Of a stretch of 64,000 bases of DNA, positions 38,231 through 47,419 are shown in pieces. The stretch spans positions 124,001-188,000 of the forward strand of contig NZ_JAGHFX010000058.1 of the NCBI RefSeq assembly GCF_017888565.1, in the 5' to 3' direction. Positions within the stretch are counted from its first letter, which is position 1, and each line of letters opens with the position of its first letter. The notes below the pieces were generated by a model. That model did not search any database. It saw only the letters and a program-made list of their open reading frames with translations, and had not been told where the DNA came from. The position numbers and the translations under genes were made by a program. Source of the DNA: Clostridium sp. GTDB lineage: Bacteria; Bacillota; Clostridia; Clostridiales; Clostridiaceae.

Positions 38231-40252
38231 ATGAAAAAGTTAAGTCATGGTTGTACGTTAGATTGCTTTGATTGTTGTAAGTTTAATATTTATGTTGATA
38301 AAAATGAAATAGTAAAAATCCAGGGAGATAAAGATCATCCTTATACTAAAGGATTTATATGTAAGAAGGGATTAGCACATTTAGATAGGTTAAAGCATAA
38401 GGACAGAATATATTCACCAATGATAAAGATAAATGGGGAATGGAAGGAAATATCCTTTAATGAAGCTTTAAATATTATGGCTGAAAAGCTTGAGTATTAT
38501 AAAAGTAAATATTCATCAAAGTCTTTATTGTATTATGAACAATATGGAAATGGTGCATTACTTAAAAGTATGGGAGATTTATTTTTTAATTTTTATGGCG
38601 GAGTTAGTAAATCTAAAGGTGGACCTTGTTGGAGTGCTGGAATTAAAGCACAAACATATAATTTTGGAGATGTGAAAAGTCATTCTTTGGATGATATGAT
38701 AAATAGTAAAACAATATTTATATGGGGAAAAAATCCTGCTTTTACTACTATACATACAATGCAAAGTATAAAGAAAGCTAAAAGTAATGGAAGCAAGATA
38801 GTAGTAATTGATCCAATATATACAAAGACTGCAGAAATGTCAGATAAATACGTGAGAATCAAACCTAATGGCGATGGAGCTCTTGCACTTGCAATGGGTA
38901 AAATAATAATTGAAAAAAATTTATATGATATAAACTACATAAAAAGCTATGTTAATGGATTTGAATATTATAAAAATTATGTGGAAAGCTTAAATCTTGA
39001 AGATCTAATAGAAATTTGCGGTGTAAGTAAAAAAGAGATAGAAGAATTAGTTATGTTATATACAAATAAATATTCTACTATATTGCTTGGATATGGTATG
39101 CAAAAATACAAAAATGGTGGAAATACTATAAGCCTAGTAGATATTTTAGGGGCTATTACAGGTCAAATTGGATTTAGTGGCGGTGGTATTAATTATGCTA
39201 ATAAAGTTTATCCAAAGGTAATTAATTCTGATCCTTACAATAGTGAGGAAAATTGTGAAAATAGATTTTTTTATGTAAGTCATATGGCGGATTTTATAAA
39301 TAATTCATTAAATGGAAAAGATTTTTATGATGATAACAAAATTTATTTGAAAGATACAGAATTAGATGAAGAAGCTCAAAAATATAATATACCAATAAAA
39401 ATGGCTGTAATAACGAAAAGCAATTTATTAAATCAATTAGCACATTTAAATAATTTAAAGGATGCATTTTCAAAAGTAGAATTTAAAGTATGTTTTGATA
39501 TGTTTATGACTGATACAGCTAAAGAATGTGATTTGTTTATTCCAACTACAAGCACATTAGAAAGTGAAGATTTAATATATAGTTCTATGACAAGTCCATA
39601 TATAATTTATAATGAAAGAGCAGTTGAACCTAAAAATGAATTAATGGATGAATATGAATTTTTTAAAGAACTTGCAAAAAGAGTTAAATTAAATAATTAT
39701 CCATATGTTAATAAGCAAGAATATTTATCAAAAGTTATAGAACCATTAAAGAAGTTTAATGACAAAGTAGATATTGAGTATTTAAAAAATAACTATTTTA
39801 CAATCCATAAACCTATAGCTTGGGAGAATAAACAATTTAAAACAGATTCAGGAAAGTTTGAAATATTCTTTAATGAAAATTTATATTTAGAAAATGATAA
39901 TAAGAAAGATAATAAATTAAGTTTTAAACTGCTTACTAATCATAGTAGAGATACTTTATCAAGCCAACATATGATGGACGAAGATGGAATATCTATTGCT
40001 TATATAAATGAAAGTATGGCTAGGAATTTATCTTTTAATGAAGAAAAAATAGTTACTTTAAGAAATCGTAATGGAGAAATAAGAGTAAAGCTAAAAGTTA
40101 ATAATATAGTAGCAGATTATGTGATTTTAATGTATGTTGGATGGTGGACAAAACATGGGAATCCTAATTATTTAACAGACTCAGGAATATCAGATATAGG
40201 TGGACAAGTAACTTATAATGAAACAGAAGTAGAAATAGATTTTGTTGTATAA
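38231..40252 (+). CDS. Molybdopterin-dependent oxidoreductase, 673 aa
   Basis: Member of the DMSO-reductase (MopB) superfamily. The N-terminal cluster motif is C8-x3-C12-x3-C16-x27-C44 (GCTLDCFDCC ... GFICKKG), binding one [4Fe-4S]. The likely metal-ligand Cys is C133 in GGPCWSAGIKAQ. MGD-binding regions follow (FIWGKNPAFT; VVIDPIYTKTA; LLGYGMQ) and a C-terminal MGD-binding beta-barrel from about 550 (LLTNHSRDTLSSQHM; LMYVGWWTKHGNPNYL). No signal or Tat sequence, so it is cytoplasmic. No electron-transfer subunit or cofactor-synthesis gene is adjacent. The ATG at 38231 follows GGAG; the earlier in-frame start has no site. Substrate unknown. Confidence 0.9.
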   Translation: MKKLSHGCTLDCFDCCKFNIYVDKNEIVKIQGDKDHPYTKGFICKKGLAHLDRLKHKDRIYSPMIKINGEWKEISFNEALNIMAEKLEYYKSKYSSKSLLYYEQYGNGALLKSMGDLFFNFYGGVSKSKGGPCWSAGIKAQTYNFGDVKSHSLDDMINSKTIFIWGKNPAFTTIHTMQSIKKAKSNGSKIVVIDPIYTKTAEMSDKYVRIKPNGDGALALAMGKIIIEKNLYDINYIKSYVNGFEYYKNYVESLNLEDLIEICGVSKKEIEELVMLYTNKYSTILLGYGMQKYKNGGNTISLVDILGAITGQIGFSGGGINYANKVYPKVINSDPYNSEENCENRFFYVSHMADFINNSLNGKDFYDDNKIYLKDTELDEEAQKYNIPIKMAVITKSNLLNQLAHLNNLKDAFSKVEFKVCFDMFMTDTAKECDLFIPTTSTLESEDLIYSSMTSPYIIYNERAVEPKNELMDEYEFFKELAKRVKLNNYPYVNKQEYLSKVIEPLKKFNDKVDIEYLKNNYFTIHKPIAWENKQFKTDSGKFEIFFNENLYLENDNKKDNKLSFKLLTNHSRDTLSSQHMMDEDGISIAYINESMARNLSFNEEKIVTLRNRNGEIRVKLKVNNIVADYVILMYVGWWTKHGNPNYLTDSGISDIGGQVTYNETEVEIDFVV

Positions 40253-40394
40253 AGAAATGTTTTAAATAAAAATATTATAGATAAATAATAATAGCTAGTT
40301 TGATAAGAGCAATTCTATTATGAATTAGTGAGCTTATTAAGAAACAAGATAAGGATAGACTTATTTTAAACTATAAATTACTTTAATTATTTTA

Positions 40395-40450
40395 TAAAAA
40401 AAGGATGTTAATTTTACTTGTAATTAAGTAAAGTTAATATCCTTTTTTAT
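40395..40450 (+). terminator. Intrinsic terminator of the molybdoenzyme gene
   Basis: AAAAAAGGATGTTAATTTTA pairs imperfectly with TAAAGTTAATATCCTTTTTT. It lies about 140 nt after the stop codon. Nothing else was recognised between 40253 and 40588. Confidence 0.7.
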
Positions 40451-40588
40451 ATTAAAGTATATAAATTTGAACTTCATAAATTCTTCATAAATTCTTTAAT
40501 ATTTATTGCGAATTTTAATTCAAAATATTCAAATTTGATATTTAGAATTTAGTATATAGAAGATGAATTGTAAATGGAGGTAATAAAA

Positions 40589-41323
40589 ATGAAAATATTA
40601 GTTATTGTACCTGCTTATAATGAAGAGAAAAGTATATATAATGTAGTTTCATCTGTTAAATTAAATATTCCATTCGCAGATGTTCTAGTTGTAAATGATG
40701 GTTCTACTGATAATACATATAGTGAGGCGATAAGAGCAGGAGCAAAAATTATCAATTTAACTAATAATTTAGGAATAGGTGGTGCAGTTCAAAGTGGGTA
40801 TATTTATGCATATATCAAAGGATATAATATTGCTGTCCAGTTGGATGGAGATGGACAACATAATCCAAGGGATTTAAAGAATTTAATTAATGAAATAGAA
40901 GAAGGCAATGCAGATATTGTAATAGGATCTAGATTTGTTGAAAGAACTGAATATAAACCGAGTTTTTTTAGAAATGTTGGAATAAAATATTTTTCAAAGT
41001 TAGTTTCAATATTATGTGGGAAAAGCTATTATGATACAACATCTGGTTATAGGATAGTAAATAGAAAAGTAATAAAACTGTTTTTGAATTATTATCCAAA
41101 GGATTATCCAGAGGTTGAAACAATAGTGTATGCATGCAAGAAGGGATTAAATATAAAAGAGGTTAAAGTTGAAATGAATGATAGAGAAGCAGGGAAATCT
41201 TCTATAACTCCTATTAGAGCTATGTACTATATGATTAAAGTAACATTATCAACTATAAAGGTTGTAATTAATTGTTCTTATAGTAATTTTATAAGTCTTA
41301 ATAAGAAAGGAGTCGAAGCATAA
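40589..41323 (+). CDS. GT2 glycosyltransferase (dolichyl/undecaprenyl-phosphate sugar synthase type), 244 aa
   Basis: Transfers a sugar from a nucleotide donor to a polyprenyl phosphate at the inner membrane face (DPM1/ArnC-like branch of GT2). Motifs: VIVPAYNEEKSI, VVNDGSTDNT, NLGIGGAVQSGY, the metal site QLDGDGQHNP, and SGYRIVNRKV. There are no C-terminal transmembrane helices, which is the DPM1-type short form. ATG 40589 follows GGAGG. It heads a six-gene operon (40589-45136). Confidence 0.88.
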   Translation: MKILVIVPAYNEEKSIYNVVSSVKLNIPFADVLVVNDGSTDNTYSEAIRAGAKIINLTNNLGIGGAVQSGYIYAYIKGYNIAVQLDGDGQHNPRDLKNLINEIEEGNADIVIGSRFVERTEYKPSFFRNVGIKYFSKLVSILCGKSYYDTTSGYRIVNRKVIKLFLNYYPKDYPEVETIVYACKKGLNIKEVKVEMNDREAGKSSITPIRAMYYMIKVTLSTIKVVINCSYSNFISLNKKGVEA

Positions 41324-41324
41324 G

Positions 41325-41459
41325 ATGAAAGCATTAATAATTACAATCTTTGTAGTCTATATTCTTTATGAAATCTTTAATGTGAAGAAAAAAGTCATAA
41401 GATTGACACAAGAAAATGCAATTATTTTAGAGCTATTAAAGGAGAAAGTAAATAAATGA
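41325..41459 (+). CDS. 44-residue single-helix membrane protein
   Basis: ATG two nt after the GT2 stop opens a 44-codon frame: an N-terminal hydrophobic helix (ALIITIFVVYILYEIF), a basic turn (NVKKKV), then an amphipathic helix. It ends in TGA overlapping the ATG of the next gene (ATGA), so translation is coupled. AAGGAG lies 14 nt upstream. Its position matches that of DUF2304 small membrane proteins that accompany DPM1-like GT2 enzymes elsewhere, but it is shorter; homology is not established. Confidence 0.65.
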   Translation: MKALIITIFVVYILYEIFNVKKKVIRLTQENAIILELLKEKVNK

Positions 41460-41803
41460 TTTATTTATTAATAATTATAAATATTGCTTTATTGCTTCTG
41501 GGACAAACTATATGGAAACTAGGTACAAAAACAATAAATTTTGAAATAACTTTAAAGGGAATAATAAACTTTATTCTTAATCCATACGTTTTAGGAGGAG
41601 GAATTATATATGTAGTTGCAAGTATAGTATGGATTTATATATTATCAAAAGAGGATTTGAGTAAGGTATATCCGTTACAAAGCCTTTGTTATGTGTTTGG
41701 TACCATTATTGGAGTATTTTTATTTAATGAAAATATGAATGTCCTTAAAATATTTGGATTGGTTCTAATAATTTGTGGAGCAGTTATAATAAGTCTAAGT
41801 TAG
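41456..41803 (+). CDS. EamA/SMR-like small membrane transporter (ArnE/F-type), 115 aa
   Basis: Four transmembrane helices in the small-multidrug-resistance/EamA half-unit layout: LLIIINIALLLLGQTIWKLG, a central ILNPYVLGGGIIYVVASIVWIYILS, then YPLQSLCYVFGTIIGVFLF and ILKIFGLVLIICGAVIIS in outline. In Gram-negatives ArnE/F of this type are thought to flip undecaprenyl-phosphate-aminoarabinose. The neighbours (GT2 before, GT39-like after) make the same flipping role for a lipid-linked sugar the best inference here. It overlaps the previous stop codon by 4 nt. Confidence 0.8.
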   Translation: MIYLLIIINIALLLLGQTIWKLGTKTINFEITLKGIINFILNPYVLGGGIIYVVASIVWIYILSKEDLSKVYPLQSLCYVFGTIIGVFLFNENMNVLKIFGLVLIICGAVIISLS

Positions 41804-41815
41804 GGAGAGAAATAT

Positions 41816-43057
41816 ATGTTTTCAATAAAAAAAGAAGAAAAAAATATAAAAGTAACCCTTATTTTAATAGAGGTAATTTTTGCTTTAATAGCTTTATTTT
41901 ATATATTAAAGTTTGGAGATTCAACACTATTAGGTAGTTTAGAAAAATTTGATAATGATGATGTTAAATATATAAGAAGTGCATGGAACTTAGTGGAAAA
42001 TGGTATGTTATCCTATGAAAATATAAATGAGCCAACTGTATATATTATGCCAGGATTAACTTTTATACTATCAGTTTTTGTTACTTTGTTTGGCAAGTTT
42101 AATGCAATAGTGGCATTTAGAATATTTCAGATATTTATTCAATGTGCTTCCTTATATATAATATTCCTTATAGGAAGAAAATTATTTAATAGTAGGATTG
42201 GGATAATAGCATGTTTAATTAATTCATTATATATAGTAGAATTTTATGTTACGAGTTTAATTCTCATGGAGGTTATTTTTAAGTTCTTGTTACTTTTATT
42301 AGTATATTTAAGCATATATGCAATTGAAAGAAAAAGTGCAAAGTTATATATAATATCAGGAGTAGTATGGAGTATAGCATGTTTATTTAGACCTACAATT
42401 GCAGCATTTCCAGCAGTGATACTATTAGCTTGGATAATAAAAAGAGAGTACAAATTGAAGGATATGATCAAGTATGCTAGTATTGTTTTATTAATATTTT
42501 GCTTAATAATGTCCCCTTGGTGGATAAGGAATTATAAGCAGTTTAATATTTTCATACCTTTTACAGCATCTAGTGGAAATCCATTTCTACAAGGAACATT
42601 TGTAAATTATGATCAAAGTGATGGTTTTGGAGTTCCATATGAGAAAGGTGATAATTATATTGAAAGCAATAAAAATGAAATTAAAGCAGGAATAGAAAGA
42701 TTAAAAGTTTATGGTAGGAAAGATCCCCTTAAATATATATACTGGTACACTCTAGGGAAAACATTTTATTTTTGGAGAGAACCATTTTATTGGAATGGAG
42801 CAATAGGATTTACAGTAGCTCTAATTCAACATTATTTAATTTTAATTTTATCAATAGTGGGAATAGTAATGTGTAAGAAAAAGTTAAAGTGGAGTTTTGA
42901 TATAATAATTATAATAGGAACTATAATATTAATTAATTTTGTTTATCTACCTTATTTTACATTTGAAAGATATTCTTATCCATTAATTTCAATGCTTACA
43001 ATTTTTTTAGGATATACAATTGATAATTGGATAAAAAAGATAAAAATGAAAAATTAA
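41816..43057 (+). CDS. GT39/ArnT-like membrane glycosyltransferase, 413 aa
   Basis: Polytopic GT-C-fold enzyme of the PMT/ArnT type, using lipid-phosphate sugars as donors on the outer face of the membrane. The first helix is followed by an external loop with the acidic pair FDNDDVKYIRSAWNLVENG, the usual catalytic region. About nine to ten more helices follow, with RPTIAAFPAV and the external SPWWIRNYKQF and YWYTLGKTFYFWREPFYW segments. RBS TAGGGAGAG. It is shorter than ArnT and lacks a large soluble C-domain. The acceptor (teichoic acid, lipid or protein) is unknown. Confidence 0.85.
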   Translation: MFSIKKEEKNIKVTLILIEVIFALIALFYILKFGDSTLLGSLEKFDNDDVKYIRSAWNLVENGMLSYENINEPTVYIMPGLTFILSVFVTLFGKFNAIVAFRIFQIFIQCASLYIIFLIGRKLFNSRIGIIACLINSLYIVEFYVTSLILMEVIFKFLLLLLVYLSIYAIERKSAKLYIISGVVWSIACLFRPTIAAFPAVILLAWIIKREYKLKDMIKYASIVLLIFCLIMSPWWIRNYKQFNIFIPFTASSGNPFLQGTFVNYDQSDGFGVPYEKGDNYIESNKNEIKAGIERLKVYGRKDPLKYIYWYTLGKTFYFWREPFYWNGAIGFTVALIQHYLILILSIVGIVMCKKKLKWSFDIIIIIGTIILINFVYLPYFTFERYSYPLISMLTIFLGYTIDNWIKKIKMKN

Positions 43058-43077
43058 TTGAAAGAAGGATGTTTTTG

Positions 43078-43779
43078 ATGGACGATAAAAAAACAATATT
43101 AGTTGTTGATGATGAAAAAGATATTAGAGAAATAATAGAAATTTATTTAATTAACGAAGGATACAATATTGTTTTAGCCAGTGATGGAATAGAAGCCCTA
43201 GAAAAATTAAGGAAAGAAAAAATAGATTTAATAATTTTAGATATAATGATGCCAAAGCTTGATGGTATTAGAACATGTCTTGAAATAAGGAAAGAAAAAA
43301 AGATGCCTATTATAATGCTTTCAGCTAAGAGTGAAGATAGTGATAAAATATTAGGATTAAACATAGGGGCTGATGATTATATTATAAAGCCTTTTAATCC
43401 ACTAGAGCTTGTAGCAAGGGTTAAATCTCAGTTAAGAAGAGTTACTAGTTTTAGTGAAGCCAAAGAAATTAATAATGAAGAAATATATATAGATGGTCTT
43501 AGAATCAATAAAGCAAATAGAGAAGTTTTGGTAGATGATAGAAAGATAAGATTGACGCCTAGAGAATTTGATATATTAGAAGTTTTAGCTATAAATAGAG
43601 GTAGAGTATTAAGTACAGAACAAATATATGAAAAAGTATGGAGTGAGCCATTTTATAACTCTGAAAATACAGTGGCTGTCCATATTAGAAATATAAGAGA
43701 AAAAATTGAGATTAATCCTAAGGAGCCTAAGTATATAAAACTTGTGTGGGGAGTTGGATATAAAATTGAAAAATCATAG
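43078..43779 (+). CDS. OmpR/PhoB-family response regulator, 233 aa
   Basis: Receiver domain 1-120 with the acidic pocket VVDDEKD, phospho-acceptor D55 in LIILDIMMPKLDG, Thr/Ser switch MLSAKSED and Lys in IIKPFNP. The C-terminal winged helix (135-233) ends RNIREKIEINPKEPKYIKLV then WGVGYKIE. Start: ATG 43078 after AGAAGG; longer in-frame starts overlap the previous gene. It lies directly after the glycosyltransferases and before its kinase, so it probably regulates this operon. Confidence 0.93.
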   Translation: MDDKKTILVVDDEKDIREIIEIYLINEGYNIVLASDGIEALEKLRKEKIDLIILDIMMPKLDGIRTCLEIRKEKKMPIIMLSAKSEDSDKILGLNIGADDYIIKPFNPLELVARVKSQLRRVTSFSEAKEINNEEIYIDGLRINKANREVLVDDRKIRLTPREFDILEVLAINRGRVLSTEQIYEKVWSEPFYNSENTVAVHIRNIREKIEINPKEPKYIKLVWGVGYKIEKS

Positions 43780-43789
43780 GATAAAAAAT

Positions 43790-45136
43790 ATGTTTAAAAG
43801 AAGCTTGAAAAAAGAGTTTTTATTATTAAGTCTTATCTCTCTTTTAATTGTTGTAGCTGGAATTATTATGAGCATTAGGATTGAATATGAAAATTCAACT
43901 GTAGGATTAATTAACCTTTTTAATAAAAGTTATATAGATATACAAAGATACGTGAATAAACTTGATGATAATAGTAAGGAATATTTTAATGAAGTATGTG
44001 ATCTAAATAAGGTTAATGCAGCTATTGTAGATGTTCACGGAAATATCTATATGAAATCAAAAAATGTAGATGAAACTATAATTGATGTTAATAAAATTGA
44101 AAAAATATTTCATAATAAATACTCTGATGAAAATATATATCAAAGATATGATATTAGATTAGATAATAAAGATTACAATCTTTTAATATGGAGAGAAAAA
44201 GTTGGAAGTGAAGTATTTATAAAAATAATTTTAGTTATTTCAATAAGCTTTCTGTTAGCAATATTTATAATATACATCTACGCTTTTAGAAAAGCTAAAT
44301 ATATAGGAGAATTAACTAAAGGAATATATGAGTTTTCATCAGGTAATTTAGATTATCTAATATCAGAAAAAGGAAAAGATGAATTAAGATTCTTAGCAAA
44401 GGGTATGAATTTAATGGCTAAAAATTTAAAAAATAGTATAGATTCAGAGAGAAACCAAGAAAGGTTTAAATCAGAATTAATTACAAATGTTTCTCATGAT
44501 TTAAGAACTCCATTAACATCAATAATAGGATATTTACAACTTATTGATAATGAAAAAACTTCAGAAGAAAATAAAAAAAGATATACTAAAAGTGCAATAG
44601 AAAAATCCTATAAGTTAAGGGACTTAATTGGAGATTTATTTGAATATTCTAAGCTTCAATCTAACTCAGTTTCTCTAAATAAAAGTAATGTAAATATAAT
44701 TGAGATAATAGAACAGAGTATAGGCGAATTGTATATTGAGGCAACAGAGAAGAATATAGTATTTATTAAGAGATATGAATATTCAAATATCAATTTGAGC
44801 ATTGATTCTAGTAAAATAGGTAGAGTTTTTCAAAATGTTTTATCAAACTCTGTGAAATACAGTAGAAAAAATAGTAATATTTTAATTAATATTTTTAAAA
44901 AAAATAATAATATCATAATATCTTTTGAAAATGAAATAGAACAAGAATCATTGAAAGATATAGATAAAATTTTCAATAGGTTTTATAGATGTAATGAATC
45001 TAGAAATTCAGAGATTCCTGGTTCTGGACTTGGCTTGGCAATAGCTAAGAATATTATAGATCTTCACAATGGAGAGATTTATGTAGAATGTAATAATAAT
45101 ATATTTAAGCTATATATTAAACTATCCGTTACTTAA
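43790..45136 (+). CDS. Sensor histidine kinase, 448 aa
   Basis: Partner of the response regulator, starting 10 nt after it. Two transmembrane helices (about 15-34 and 142-166) bracket an extracytoplasmic domain of about 105 residues. HAMP about 170-220, HisKA with phospho-acceptor H236 in NVSHDLRTPLTSI, then HATPase_c with the N box NVLSNSVKYS, an altered G1 region (FENEIEQ in place of the usual VxDxGxGI) and GSGLGLAIAKNI. The degenerate G1 box is odd but occurs in clostridial kinases. The ATG at 43790 has a modest AGGA site; upstream in-frame TTG codons are possible but lie within the regulator gene. Confidence 0.9.
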   Translation: MFKRSLKKEFLLLSLISLLIVVAGIIMSIRIEYENSTVGLINLFNKSYIDIQRYVNKLDDNSKEYFNEVCDLNKVNAAIVDVHGNIYMKSKNVDETIIDVNKIEKIFHNKYSDENIYQRYDIRLDNKDYNLLIWREKVGSEVFIKIILVISISFLLAIFIIYIYAFRKAKYIGELTKGIYEFSSGNLDYLISEKGKDELRFLAKGMNLMAKNLKNSIDSERNQERFKSELITNVSHDLRTPLTSIIGYLQLIDNEKTSEENKKRYTKSAIEKSYKLRDLIGDLFEYSKLQSNSVSLNKSNVNIIEIIEQSIGELYIEATEKNIVFIKRYEYSNINLSIDSSKIGRVFQNVLSNSVKYSRKNSNILINIFKKNNNIIISFENEIEQESLKDIDKIFNRFYRCNESRNSEIPGSGLGLAIAKNIIDLHNGEIYVECNNNIFKLYIKLSVT

Positions 45137-45180
45137 AATGAGAGCATTAATGAATTTATATCATTAATGCTCTCATTTAA
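45136..45180 (+). terminator. Hairpin after the sensor kinase gene
   Basis: A perfect 18-bp stem, AAATGAGAGCATTAATGA (45136-45153) with TCATTAATGCTCTCATTT (45161-45178), 7-nt loop. The T-tract is short. Nothing further was recognised in 45181-45425. Confidence 0.8.
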
Positions 45181-45425
45181 CTTTAAAATATTATTAGTAA
45201 TTAATATAAACAAAATAATAAACAAAATTATTAAATAATATATAAAAATTAGAGATAAATTAGTTTAGAAATTTAAGAAAGAGATATTAATTTAAAATCA
45301 ACTATGTTATCACAATAAGGTTATAGAAGATAAATTTGACATTTGCTAAATAAATGTTTAATAATAAATATGAACAGAAGTTTAAAAATAATATAAACAT
45401 AAGAATAATAAATAAGGGGAGACAT

Positions 45426-47138
45426 ATGAAATTTTATAATAACTTAAAGTTATCTACACGGTTGCTAATATATTTTTTTGTTACTATTTTTTCGATGGGG
45501 GTAATTGGAATAATAGGAATAAATAATATGAATAAGATTAATCAGTCAGTAGATTATTTATATGACACTACTATAAAATCAATTCATGCAATTAATAAAA
45601 TAGATAAAAATCAGTTGAATATTTATAAAAATGTAGAGTTAATGAATAATTCAAGTAATAAGGTTGATTTAGATGAATTAGTCAAAGAAATTAAAACTCT
45701 TTCAGAAGAAAATGAAAAGCAAATTGCAATTTATGAATCGACAATAGATGATAATGAAGAAAGAAACATATTTAATAAATTTAAAGAAAATTTAAAGGTA
45801 TATAAAGGGGTTAGGGAAAAATATACAAACTTAATTATTAGTGGTAACAAAAAAGAAGCGGAAATAGAAATTTCAACTATGACAAAAATAAGAGATGATA
45901 TGAGCTATGAGTTAAATAAGTTAATAAATTTAAATGAACAATGGGCAAATGAAGTTAAAGAAGAAAGTGAAAAAACTTTTAATAATTCACTTATATTAAT
46001 TGTTTCTATTATAGTAATATTACTTATATTAATGAGTTTATTTGCTTTTGTAATGCAAAAATCAATAAAGAAATCTTTAAATAAGATAAAAGAATTATCT
46101 AATAGATTATCTAATTATAATTTATCAGACCGAATTATAATAGAATCAAAGGATGAGTTTGGGGAAATAGGAATTAATTTAAATAAGGCGCAAGAAGATA
46201 TTAGTGAATTAATAAAAAATATTATGAGTAGATCTCAAGATATGAGTGCGTCAAGTGAAGAATTATCAGCCACAGTAGAGGAAATTACTGCAAAATTTGA
46301 AAGTATAAATGTTTTAACAAGTGAAGTTAATTCAGGTGTACAAGAAAATAGTGCAACAGCTGAAGAAATATCTGCAGCAGTACAAGAGGTAGACTCAAGT
46401 GTAAATGTATTATCCAATAAAGCAATGGAAGGTAGTAATAATGCAGTTGAGATAAGAAATAGAGCAACGAAAATTGGAAGGGATAGTAAGATAGCAGCTG
46501 AAAACACAAAAGAAGTTTATAGTGAAATGGAAAAAGAAGTTTTGAATGATATAGAAAAGGGAAAAGTTGTTGAAGATATTAAAGTAATGGCAGAAACTAT
46601 TTCAGGAATAGCAGAACAAACAAACCTTTTAGCACTTAATGCTGCTATAGAGGCTGCAAGAGCAGGAGAGCAAGGAAAAGGATTTGCTATAGTTGCAGAA
46701 GAGGTAAGAAAACTAGCAGAACAATCTTCAAAAGCAGTAGGAAATGTTAAAACTACTATAGAAAAAGTGCAAGAAGCTTTTAAAAGCCTATCAGGAAATA
46801 GCAATAAATTATTGAAGTTTATGAATGATAGTATTGTTCCTCAGTTTGAAACTTTTGTAGAAATTGGAGAACAGTATCATGGTGATGGAATATTTGTAAA
46901 TAATATGTCAGAAGAGTTAGCTGCAATGACAGAAGAAATTTTAGCAACAATGAATCAAGTTAGTGAAGCGGTTCAAGGTATGGCAGACATGACTCAAAGA
47001 TCATCGGGAAATTTAGAGGGGATAAATGGAAGTGTTGATGAGTCTACTAAGGCTATGGAACAGATAGCTAATACAGCTAAATCTCAAGCGGAACTTGCAC
47101 AAGATTTAAATGAAATGATTCAAAAGTTTAAAGTGTAA
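45426..47138 (+). CDS. Methyl-accepting chemotaxis protein, 570 aa
   Basis: Transmembrane chemoreceptor. TM1 about 12-31, a four-helix-bundle ligand domain (4HB_MCP type) about 35-185, TM2 about 192-213, HAMP about 214-268, then the cytoplasmic coiled coil. The highly conserved tip is present: [20 protein letters not shown], with [22 protein letters not shown] 45426 follows AAGGGGAG; the 24-codon upstream extension has no ribosome site and would put a polar stretch before TM1. It is a lone gene, as scattered MCP genes often are. Confidence 0.93.
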   Translation: MKFYNNLKLSTRLLIYFFVTIFSMGVIGIIGINNMNKINQSVDYLYDTTIKSIHAINKIDKNQLNIYKNVELMNNSSNKVDLDELVKEIKTLSEENEKQIAIYESTIDDNEERNIFNKFKENLKVYKGVREKYTNLIISGNKKEAEIEISTMTKIRDDMSYELNKLINLNEQWANEVKEESEKTFNNSLILIVSIIVILLILMSLFAFVMQKSIKKSLNKIKELSNRLSNYNLSDRIIIESKDEFGEIGINLNKAQEDISELIKNIMSRSQDMSASSEELSATVEEITAKFESINVLTSEVNSGVQENSATAEEISAAVQEVDSSVNVLSNKAMEGSNNAVEIRNRATKIGRDSKIAAENTKEVYSEMEKEVLNDIEKGKVVEDIKVMAETISGIAEQTNLLALNAAIEAARAGEQGKGFAIVAEEVRKLAEQSSKAVGNVKTTIEKVQEAFKSLSGNSNKLLKFMNDSIVPQFETFVEIGEQYHGDGIFVNNMSEELAAMTEEILATMNQVSEAVQGMADMTQRSSGNLEGINGSVDESTKAMEQIANTAKSQAELAQDLNEMIQKFKV

Positions 47139-47357
47139 AATTATATTATTATATACTTTAAATTATGTTATAATTAATAAGATATATGCATTGATTTATT
47201 GAATTAAAATGCAGAATTAGTATTTATAAGTGTTTTTGCATATGTTTTAAGATACAGAGAATATATAAGTTTACTTAGATTTTGAGACAAATGACTGAAT
47301 AAGTAAATTTGTATATGTGCTTTTTATTCTAGGAATAGAATTAATATTAATTTTTAT

Positions 47358-47386
47358 AAAAGTGTATCGAAAGGTACGCTTTTTAT
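47358..47386 (+). terminator. Terminator-like hairpin before the MATE gene
   Basis: AAAAGTGTATC and GGTACGCTTTTT pair around a GAAA tetraloop, followed by TTTTTATAA. It lies 34 nt before the next gene, so it could end an upstream transcript or attenuate the MATE gene. The rest of 47139-47419 is featureless. Confidence 0.6.
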
Positions 47387-47419
47387 AATGAATAAAATAG
47401 GATTAGGAGGAGATAAATT

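Noticed and set aside
46235-46804. Long minus-strand open frames opposite the chemoreceptor gene
   Set aside because: They are shadows of the repetitive Ala/Glu-rich coiled-coil coding sequence; there is no ribosome site and no plausible protein.
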